9,521 nucleotides of DNA from NCBI GenBank assembly GCA_005889025.1, contig VBCZ01000026.1:3990-13510 (forward strand), in the 5' to 3' direction. The notes beneath the pieces are model-generated. The model did no database searches and was not told the DNA's origin. It worked only from the letters and a program-made list of their open reading frames with translations. The position numbers were made by a program, and so were the translations under genes. Source of the stretch: Betaproteobacteria bacterium. GTDB taxonomy: Bacteria; Pseudomonadota; Gammaproteobacteria; Burkholderiales; Casimicrobiaceae. Shown here piece after piece: positions 1-5,150 of the stretch (the stretch's first letter is position 1; every line of letters begins with the position of its first letter).

Positions 1-603
1 ATTGCCATGGCGCTGGGGACCCTGGTCGGGCTCTTCCTCGGTTTCGCGCAGATTTCGCTGGTTACGCCGGTGAAAAAGGGCGCGTGGTTAACGACGCACT
101 TCTTTCGCAACGCCCCCTGGCTGGTGCTGCTGTTTTACTGTCTGTTTCTGCTGCCGTTTCAGGTGACGGTTCTTGGGCTCACGTTTCCGATCCCGGACTG
201 GATCAAGGCGACCTTCGGCCTGTCGCTGCCGGTGATGGCGAACGTGTCGGAGATTGTGCGCGGTGCGTTGCAATCGATCCCGACCACGCAGTGGGAATCG
301 GCGGCATCGCTCGCCTTCACTCGCCGCCAGACGCTGTGGATGATCATTCTTCCGCAATGCATCAAGCGCATGCTGCCGCCGTGGATGAACCTCTATGAGA
401 TCCTGACAATGGCGACGGTGCTGACGTCGATCGTCGGGGTCAACGAAATGATGTCCCTGACCCGGCAGGCCTTGAGCGCCGAGAACCGGCCGGGCCTCTT
501 GCTGGCGTTCTACAGCTACGTGCTGTTCTGGTTCTTTCTCTACTGCTACCCGATCGCGCGCTGGACCGTGCGTCTGGAAGCCAGGTACGCCGTCAATATC
601 TGA
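1..603 (+). CDS. Polar amino-acid ABC transporter permease, 5' end outside the window
   Basis: Inner-membrane permease of the HisM/GlnP type (polar amino-acid uptake); it would form the translocation pore with the ATPase encoded just downstream. The reading frame is open to base 1, so the ATG at 7 is probably internal: the visible part is 200 codons and the family is usually about 215-240 residues. Numbered from that Met, hydrophobic spans lie near 1-20, 37-58, 128-147 and 163-183. The family segment FFRNAPWLVLLF is at 32-43 and SEIVRGALQSIP at 81-92. The ATPase-coupling EAA loop is at about 95-117, starting QWESAASLAF and ending IILPQ. In it the usual EAA reads ESA and the usual Gly is Ala. 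The C-terminus is family-like. The stop is 9 bases before the ATPase gene, in the same frame, indicating an operon. The substrate cannot be read from the sequence; the soxB neighbour hints at an amino acid or N-methylated derivative. Confidence 0.9.
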   Translation: MAMALGTLVGLFLGFAQISLVTPVKKGAWLTTHFFRNAPWLVLLFYCLFLLPFQVTVLGLTFPIPDWIKATFGLSLPVMANVSEIVRGALQSIPTTQWESAASLAFTRRQTLWMIILPQCIKRMLPPWMNLYEILTMATVLTSIVGVNEMMSLTRQALSAENRPGLLLAFYSYVLFWFFLYCYPIARWTVRLEARYAVNI

Positions 604-612
604 TCGCGCTTC

Positions 613-1365
613 ATGCCTGCAACCAACGCCGAACCCATCGTCGTCGTGCGCGACGTACACAAATCGTTCGGCCCAGTCGAGGTGCTGAAAGGCGTGTCGC
701 TGGAAGTCGCAAAGGGCGGCGTGGCTTGCATCATCGGGCCGTCCGGGTCCGGAAAATCAACACTGCTTCGGTGCATCAACGGGCTCGTGCCGATCGATCA
801 GGGTAGCATTCGCGTGGGCGAGTTCGACGTGCATACGCTCAAGACCGACGCCGAAAAGATTGCGCTGCGCAAGGAGGTGTCGATCGTGTTCCAGCAATAC
901 AACCTGTTCCCGCACAAGACTGCGCTGGAGAACGTGATGATGGCTCCAATTCACGTCCTCAAGGAAGGCAAGGACGAGGTGCGCTTGCGCGCAGCGGCGC
1001 TTCTCAAGAGAGTCGGGCTTTCTGCCAAGGCGGACGCTTACCCGGGCGAGCTTTCCGGCGGCCAGCAGCAACGAGTGGCGATCGCCCGCTCGCTTGCCAT
1101 GCGGCCGGAAGTCATGCTATTCGACGAGGTGACCGGGGCGCTCGATCCGGAGACCGTCAAGGAGGTCCTCAACACCATCAAGGCGCTCGCGCAGGATGGG
1201 ATGACCTGCATCCTGGTGACACACGAGATGCGCTTTGCGCGGGAAATTGCGGATCAGGTGTATTTTACCGACGGCGGCGTCATCGTCGAATCCGGGCCGC
1301 CAGCGCAACTGTTCGACCATCCTACCAAAGAGAGAACGCGCGCCTTTCTCTCGGAGATTCTGTAG
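613..1365 (+). CDS. Polar amino-acid ABC transporter ATP-binding protein (GlnQ/HisP type)
   Basis: Cytoplasmic ATPase that powers amino-acid import with the upstream permease. It is full length at 250 residues. Walker A GPSGSGKS is at 42-49, the Q-loop FQQ at 93-95, the signature LSGGQQQR at 147-154, Walker B VMLFDE at 167-172, the D-loop ALDPE at 176-180 and the switch His at 204 (LVTHEM). The usual DEPTSALDPE reads DEVTGALDPE; Val at that site occurs in some members of this family, so it is not taken as damage. The C-terminal FDHPTKERTRAFLSEIL is typical of the polar amino-acid branch. The ATG at 613 is the only start between the permease stop in the same frame and the conserved core, and no strong Shine-Dalgarno is visible. 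It lies between the permease and soxB and is probably cotranscribed with both. Confidence 0.95.
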   Translation: MPATNAEPIVVVRDVHKSFGPVEVLKGVSLEVAKGGVACIIGPSGSGKSTLLRCINGLVPIDQGSIRVGEFDVHTLKTDAEKIALRKEVSIVFQQYNLFPHKTALENVMMAPIHVLKEGKDEVRLRAAALLKRVGLSAKADAYPGELSGGQQQRVAIARSLAMRPEVMLFDEVTGALDPETVKEVLNTIKALAQDGMTCILVTHEMRFAREIADQVYFTDGGVIVESGPPAQLFDHPTKERTRAFLSEIL

Positions 1366-1407
1366 CGCGGACCATCTGGGCCCGAAGCGCTGACAATATA
1401 GACCCCG

Positions 1408-2661
1408 ATGCGCTATTCCATTTTTTCTCTGCTGCGCCAGGGCGTGAGCGGCCACCAGGGCTGGCCGGCGGCATGGCGCGCGCCGGCGCCGAAGAAACGG
1501 TACGACGCGGTGATCATCGGCGGCGGCGGGCACGGCCTCGCGACCGCATACTATCTCGCCAAAGAGCAGGGCATCACAGACGTCGCCGTGCTCGAGAAGG
1601 GCTGGCTCGGCGGCGGCAACACCGGGCGCAACACGACCATCGTGCGCTCCAACTACCATCTCGATCCCAACGCGCACTTCTATGAATTCTCGCTGAAGCT
1701 CTGGGAGCGGCTGTCGCGGGAGCTCAACTTCAACGTCATGTACAGCGCGCGCGGGGTGCTCAACCTCGTGCACTCGCCCGCCGACATGGACGCCGCGATT
1801 CGACGCGGCAATGCGATGCGCCTGAACGGCATCGATGCGAAGTTCCTTTCCCGCGAGGAAATCGCGGCATGGATTCCCAGGCTCGACTGCTCCGCCGATG
1901 TGCGCTTCCCGATCGTGGGCGGACTGCTTCAGCCGCGGGGCGGAACGGTGCGCCACGACGCGGTCGCCTGGGGCTATGCGCGCGCTGCCGATGCCCTTGG
2001 CGTCGACATCATCCAGAACTGCGAGGTGACCGGAATTCGAATCGATCGCGGTGCGGTTGCCGGCGTCGACACCACGCAAGGACACATCGCGACGCCTAAG
2101 CTCGGCATCGCCGTCGCGGGACACTCCGGTCAGGTCGCGGCGATGGCGGGCCTGCGCCTGCCCATCGAATCGCACGTGCTGCAGGCGATGGTGTCCGAGC
2201 CGATCAAGCCGGTGCTCGACACGGTCGTGACTTCGGGCGCGGTGCATTTCTACGTCAGCCAGTCGGACAAGGGCGAGCTGGTGATGGGCGGCGACCTCGA
2301 TTTCTACAATTCGTATGCGCAGCGAGGCAACCTGCCGGCGATCGAGCACGTCGTCGCCGCGTGCATCGCGCTGTTTCCCAGCTTCGGGCGATTGAAGCTG
2401 ATGCGGACCTGGGGCGGCGTCATGGACATGACCATGGATGGAAGCCCGATCATCGGCAAGCTGCCGGTCCGTGGACTCACCATGACCGGCGGTTGGTGCT
2501 ATGGCGGCTTCAAGGCGACGCCCGCGTCGGGCTGGCTGCACGCATACACCATGGCGCGCGACGAGCCGCATGCGCTCAACGCCGATTTCACACTCGAGCG
2601 TTTTGGTGAAGGCAGGACCATCGACGAAAAAGGCGCGGGGCCGTATGCGTGGGCGCATTAA
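1408..2661 (+). CDS. soxB: Sarcosine oxidase beta subunit (heterotetrameric type)
   Basis: Flavoprotein beta subunit of tetrameric sarcosine oxidase, which oxidises sarcosine (N-methylglycine) to glycine with tetrahydrofolate and oxygen in the cytoplasm. It is 417 residues, the normal beta-subunit size. The N-terminus MRYSIFSLLR is the conserved SoxB start, which fixes the ATG at 1408. The dinucleotide-binding motif VIIGGGGHGLATAYYLA is at 35-51, followed by EKGWLGGGNTGRNTT. RHDAVAWGYARAA begins at 182, and its His183 is the likely covalent-FMN histidine by family analogy. SHVLQAMV is at 255-262, MDGSPIIGKLP at 343-353 and GGWCYGGFKATPASGW at 361-376. It starts 42 bases after the ATPase stop. 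Tetrameric enzymes need SoxD, SoxA and SoxG, normally encoded directly downstream as soxBDAG; here repeats and an IS follow. An FAD-dependent oxidoreductase working alone is possible, but the match to SoxB runs along the whole length. Confidence 0.93.
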   Translation: MRYSIFSLLRQGVSGHQGWPAAWRAPAPKKRYDAVIIGGGGHGLATAYYLAKEQGITDVAVLEKGWLGGGNTGRNTTIVRSNYHLDPNAHFYEFSLKLWERLSRELNFNVMYSARGVLNLVHSPADMDAAIRRGNAMRLNGIDAKFLSREEIAAWIPRLDCSADVRFPIVGGLLQPRGGTVRHDAVAWGYARAADALGVDIIQNCEVTGIRIDRGAVAGVDTTQGHIATPKLGIAVAGHSGQVAAMAGLRLPIESHVLQAMVSEPIKPVLDTVVTSGAVHFYVSQSDKGELVMGGDLDFYNSYAQRGNLPAIEHVVAACIALFPSFGRLKLMRTWGGVMDMTMDGSPIIGKLPVRGLTMTGGWCYGGFKATPASGWLHAYTMARDEPHALNADFTLERFGEGRTIDEKGAGPYAWAH

Positions 2662-2721
2662 TGAGCATTCCAAAAATGCGTGACGCCTTCTCTCGCCCGC
2701 CGCGCTTCCGCGCGCCCTCAC

Positions 2722-2743
2722 CCGCCGCGCTTCGGCGCGGCGG
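2722..2743. repeat. Perfect GC-rich hairpin with TTCG loop
   Basis: The 9-bp arms ccgccgcgc (2722-2730) and gcgcggcgg (2735-2743) enclose the loop ttcg. A C(UUCG)G tetraloop is very stable in RNA. It lies 61 bases past the soxB stop, so it could act as a 3' stabiliser or weak terminator, but there is no T-tract after it. It is the first of three hairpins and abuts the next one. Confidence 0.7.
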
Positions 2744-2763
2744 CCTCTCCCGGGGGGAGAGGC
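2743..2763. repeat. Perfect 9-bp inverted repeat, dispersed-repeat type
   Basis: The arms gcctctccc (2743-2751) and gggagaggc (2755-2763) enclose ggg. The arm core ctctccc/gggagag is the same as in the hairpin at 2832-2854, so the two look like members of one repeat family. It starts on the last base of the preceding hairpin. No coding signal overlaps it. Confidence 0.7.
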
Positions 2764-2800
2764 GAAAGAAACAACGCGTCTGCGCGCGGAATACAGAAGC

Positions 2801-2866
2801 CAACCCCTCTCTGCGTGGAAGACGGAAGCAACCCCTCTCCCTGTGGGAGAGGGGCAGGGGTGAGGG
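2801..2866. repeat. Dispersed palindromic repeat with direct-repeat half upstream
   Basis: A perfect 10-bp stem, cccctctccc (2832-2841) and gggagagggg (2845-2854), has the loop tgt. It is followed by caggggtgaggg (2855-2866). This composite is a widespread type of intergenic repeat in proteobacterial genomes (recalled, not searched). The 11-mer caacccctctc occurs at 2801-2811 and again at 2829-2839, a 28-base period, so a partial second copy precedes the intact one. The rest of the gene-free stretch 2662-2918 shows no convincing ORF, RNA or promoter. Confidence 0.65.
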
Positions 2867-2918
2867 TGGATTTGTTCAGCTACCAAGGGAAGCTCCGTAG
2901 ATGCTGCTGATTCCTGTT

Positions 2919-2968
2919 TGTTGATACGGGCACATCATTTACACGGCAAACCGGGCACATGGTTTACA
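2919..2968. repeat. Left IS end: outer and inner copies of transposase-site-like repeat
   Basis: The outer copy cgggcacatcatttaca (2927-2943) and the inner copy ccgggcacatggtttaca (2951-2968) are in the same orientation with a 25-base period. The inner copy is the exact reverse complement of the right outer copy. The outer copy has diverged (catcat for catggt). The transposase stop codon (2964-2966 on -) falls inside the inner copy. Confidence 0.75.
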
Positions 2969-4133
2969 CCGAGCGCGTGCGGGGTCGGAGGACTTTGCCC
3001 CGACGCGCGTCTACGATACCTAAAACCAGGGGTCCGAAATAGAGCTCCCAGCGATCATGATCGAGCGACTTGAGGCCTACCGGTTCGCCCACCAGGGTCT
3101 TACTCACAAAGACTTCGTGGCCCTGCCATCGGATATGTCCTTCGTGCCTGACCTTGCGCAGGATGAAGTCATCTGGGTAGACGAGCACGGGCAGGCGGCT
3201 CGGATAGGGTCGCGGCGAAGGACGATAGAGTTCACCCGGCCGTTGACCGTCGCCCAAGCCGCGATGAGGACGCTCTTGATTGAACTCCTGCGCAAAGCGA
3301 TTGAACGCGCGTTGTTGCGCGCTGAGGTTGGCTTTTGGGGGTGCTGCGGTGGCGGCTTTGAGGGTGCGATGCATGCGTTCGTGGCGGCTGTTCTGCTGCG
3401 GTCGACCAGGCGCGATACGTTCCGGTTTCACCCCCAGCTTGATCAGCCAAATGCTCAATGCGCTTAAACCGCCGACCGCAATACTGGCAAACGGTGCACC
3501 ATTGTCGGTGCGCAGTGCCTTCGGTAATCCGTACTCGCGAAAAGTGTGCTCGAAATGCCGCCGGGTGAGATCAGCTCGAGGATGGTAGAGCCCTTGGCAA
3601 CACAACAGAAAGCGACTGTGATTGTCGGTGATGGTCAGGGGATAGCACAGCCGGGCATCGCCCAGGCGAAACTGGCCCTTGAAGTCGGCACTCCATACAT
3701 CGTTGGCTGCGCCCACGCGGGCAAATGGCTGGGTATGCGGCGGCGTGTGCGGTCGCGGCCGCCGCGACTTGACCAAGCCGTGGCGCTTGAGCACTTCGCC
3801 GATCGTGCTCACCGCTGGCCAGCGCTGCTGCGCATGTTCGCGGCACAACCAATCATGCAAGGTCCAAGGACCCCAATGCAGGTGGCGGCGCTTCAACGCC
3901 AGGATCGCGCCGACTTGCGCCGCCGGCGTGGCATTGGGGTGGTGATGCGGCGCCCGTCCCCTGTCATGCAGACCCGCTCGTCCCTCCGCGGCGGACCGCT
4001 CTACCCACTTGTAACCCGTCGGGCGGCTCACCCCAAACCGTTCACACAACGCCGTCATCGCAAACTCACCGCTTCGCCATGCGGCGACAAACGCTTCTCG
4101 TTCGTCCATAGCACAGGTCTCTTTCCAGGGCAT
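2964..4133 (-). CDS. IS481-family transposase
   Basis: DDE transposase that cuts and joins the element ends, 389 residues and apparently intact. The start is placed at 4133 (MPWKETCAMDERE) rather than at the ATG at 4154. A strong AAGGAGGA lies just before 4133, and MPWKE is the usual beginning in this IS group. An N-terminal helix-turn-helix spans about 26-45 (MTALCERFGVSRPTGYKWV). The catalytic core has Asp150 in WSADFKG, Asp210 in RTDNGAPF and Glu252 in RHERMHRTLK. The usual PQQNGRHE reads PQQNSRHE, a Gly-to-Ser change two residues before the His of the HE pair. The C-terminal part ends ELYFGPLVLGIVDARRGKV. The stop overlaps the left inner repeat, as expected of a compact IS. No frameshift is seen, so transposition may still be possible if the ends are functional. 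Confidence 0.93.
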   Translation of the reverse strand: MPWKETCAMDEREAFVAAWRSGEFAMTALCERFGVSRPTGYKWVERSAAEGRAGLHDRGRAPHHHPNATPAAQVGAILALKRRHLHWGPWTLHDWLCREHAQQRWPAVSTIGEVLKRHGLVKSRRPRPHTPPHTQPFARVGAANDVWSADFKGQFRLGDARLCYPLTITDNHSRFLLCCQGLYHPRADLTRRHFEHTFREYGLPKALRTDNGAPFASIAVGGLSALSIWLIKLGVKPERIAPGRPQQNSRHERMHRTLKAATAAPPKANLSAQQRAFNRFAQEFNQERPHRGLGDGQRPGELYRPSPRPYPSRLPVLVYPDDFILRKVRHEGHIRWQGHEVFVSKTLVGEPVGLKSLDHDRWELYFGPLVLGIVDARRGKVLRPRTRSV

Positions 4134-4140
4134 CGGGCTG

Positions 4141-4148
4141 TCCTCCTT
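4141..4148 (-). promoter_or_regulatory. Ribosome binding site that sets the transposase start
   Basis: Read on -, AAGGAGGA ends 7 bases before the ATG at 4133 and lies downstream of the alternative ATG at 4154. Only the inner start is well served by it. Confidence 0.75.
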
Positions 4149-4167
4149 GCCCAATACCGTAGCAACC

Positions 4168-4218
4168 TGTAAACCATGTCCCCGGTTTCATCTGTAAACC
4201 ATGTGCCCGGTTCGTACA
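4168..4218. repeat. Right IS end: inner and outer copies of transposase-site-like repeat
   Basis: The inner copy tgtaaaccatgtccccggtt (4168-4187) and the outer copy tgtaaaccatgtgcccggtt (4193-4212) differ at one base and are 25 bases apart. They lie 35 bases upstream of the transposase start, so transposase binding there could also repress its own promoter (inference). The element is taken to end at 4218 with gtaca. Confidence 0.78.
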
Positions 4219-4220
4219 GA

Positions 4221-4254
4221 CCAACTTGGGTCCCGGCCTGCGCCGGGACGACAC
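4221..4254. repeat. REP-like palindrome next to the IS right end
   Basis: A perfect 8-bp stem, gtcccggc (4230-4237) and gccgggac (4242-4249), has the loop ctgc and is flanked by cttgg and gacac. The pattern of tgggtcccgg...ccgggacgac resembles short dispersed repeats common in proteobacteria (recalled, not searched). It starts about 3 bases after the IS and ends just downstream of the stop of the lytic transglycosylase remnant. It may have been that gene's 3' hairpin. Confidence 0.65.
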
Positions 4255-4255
4255 T

Positions 4256-4555
4256 CTATGCCTTGGCTCCGGCGTGTCGAATGGCCTCGGAGAGTTTCTG
4301 CCTTTCGGCCATCACCTTGTCGGCGTAGGCATAGGTCGGATCGCTCGCGGCGCCGTTGTAGAGTTGCAATCCGGCAACCTCGGTTCCGCCGCGACGAATG
4401 TATTCCTTCAATACCTTCGCGCCCAGCTCGATGTTGACGTGCGGATCGAATATCGAGTTCTTTCCATCGTCCGAGAACTTGTCCGGGTGAAACCGTGGAA
4501 TCACCTGCATCAACCCCATTGCGCCGCTTTCGCTTTGAGCGATCGGATTGAAGGA
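4256..4555 (-). pseudogene. Lytic transglycosylase (SLT domain), 5'-truncated remnant
   Basis: The C-terminal part of a soluble-lytic-transglycosylase-like enzyme, which cleaves peptidoglycan glycan strands in the periplasm. Homology in this frame starts at about 4555 with SFNPIAQSESGAMGLMQV and continues IPRFHPDKF, then FDPHVNIELGAKVLKEYI and a C-terminal YNGAASDPTYAYADKV. In this family SFNP normally follows the catalytic Glu (…ESxFNP…). Here a TGA (4556-4558 on -) takes that place, so the catalytic Glu, the rest of the domain and any signal peptide are gone. The ATG at 4519 could start an 87-residue product, but it would lack the active site. The break coincides with the break in livH on the other strand, so it is a rearrangement scar or an assembly join. 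Confidence 0.85.
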
Positions 4556-5147
4556 TCACTTGTACGGGCTGTTGCTGACGTTCGGGATCGCGCTGATCAT
4601 ACAGGGTGTGTTCACAAATTACTTCGGAAGCGCGGGCCAGCCGTACCGGCTTCCGGAGGAATTCGGCGGCGCGTTCAACCTCGGATTCATGTTCCTGCCC
4701 AAGTACCGGGCATGGGTGATCGTTGCCTCCGTGATCGTATGCTTCGGCACCTGGTACGTTATCGAGCGCACCAAGCTCGGCTCGTACTTGCGCGCAGCGA
4801 CCGAGAACCCATCGCTGGTGCAGGCGTTCGGCATCAATGTGCCGCGCATGGTCACGCTCACCTATGGGTTCGGCGTCGGCCTGGCGGCGCTTGCCGGTGT
4901 GATGGCGGCGCCTATTTACCAGGTCAATCCGCTGATGGGCGCCAATCAGATCATCGTCGTGTTCGCGGTGGTGGTCATCGGCGGCATGGGATCGATCCTC
5001 GGCGCGATCCTCACCGGATTCGGCCTGGGCGTCATCGAGGGACTGACCAAGGTCTTCTATCCGGAAGCATCGAACACCGTTATTTTCGTGATCATGGTCA
5101 TCGTCCTTCTCATCAAGCCGGCCGGACTGTTCGGCAAGGAAAAGTAA
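4548..5147 (+). CDS. livH: Branched-chain amino-acid ABC transporter permease LivH, N-terminally truncated
   Basis: Inner-membrane permease of the Liv-type transporters (leucine, isoleucine, valine and related substrates). Only 199 residues remain of about 290-300. The match begins at KDHLYGLLLTFGIALIIQG, normally well inside LivH, and upstream in frame there is a TGA at 4536-4538. The TTG at 4548 is the only candidate start before the conserved region, and no Shine-Dalgarno is visible. The ATPase-contact loop is present (RTKLGSYLRAATENPSLVQAFGIN at 74-97), as are the later spans GLAALAGVMAAP, VVVIGGMGSILGAILTG and IKPAGLFGKEK. The first transmembrane helices are missing, so function is doubtful and a pseudogene call is also reasonable. 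It ends 3 bases before the livM start, the normal coupled arrangement. Confidence 0.88.
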   Translation: MKDHLYGLLLTFGIALIIQGVFTNYFGSAGQPYRLPEEFGGAFNLGFMFLPKYRAWVIVASVIVCFGTWYVIERTKLGSYLRAATENPSLVQAFGINVPRMVTLTYGFGVGLAALAGVMAAPIYQVNPLMGANQIIVVFAVVVIGGMGSILGAILTGFGLGVIEGLTKVFYPEASNTVIFVIMVIVLLIKPAGLFGKEK

Positions 5148-5150
5148 GTC

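Larger units (their letters stand above)
2919..4218 (-). mobile_element. IS481-family insertion sequence with imperfect terminal inverted repeats
   Basis: The element is about 1.3 kb with one transposase gene on -. The proposed left end begins tgttgatacgggcacatc at 2919. The right end, read on -, begins tgtacgaaccgggcacatg at 4218. These 26-base ends share the core cgggcacat and the block tttaca, with scattered mismatches. A second copy of the same repeat lies 25 bases further in at each end (2944-2968 and 4168-4193). The 5'-TGT termini fit the IS481 family. No matching target-site duplication was found: the flank ends ...cctgtt on the left and begins gaccaa on the right. The exact ends are therefore inferred from the repeats alone and could be off by several bases. 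It separates soxB from the lytic transglycosylase remnant. Confidence 0.8.

Noticed and set aside
1117..1155. Val for Pro before the D-loop of the ABC ATPase (DEVTGALDPE) as a sign of inactivation
   Set aside because: All catalytic motifs are intact, and Val at this site is known to me in other amino-acid ABC ATPases.
1367..1383. gcggaccatctgggcc here and gcggaccatcatgggcc at 6646-6662 as a possible shared operator
   Set aside because: A near-match of this length with one inserted base is expected about once by chance in a window this size, and there is no symmetry.
2722..2854. Hairpins after soxB called as Rho-independent terminators
   Set aside because: None is followed by a T-tract on +. 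They fit dispersed palindromic repeats better.
1117..2886. A 589-codon open frame on - opposite the ABC ATPase and soxB
   Set aside because: It is rich in Arg, His and Ala with no recognisable domain and runs antisense to two well-conserved genes. It is a high-GC shadow frame.
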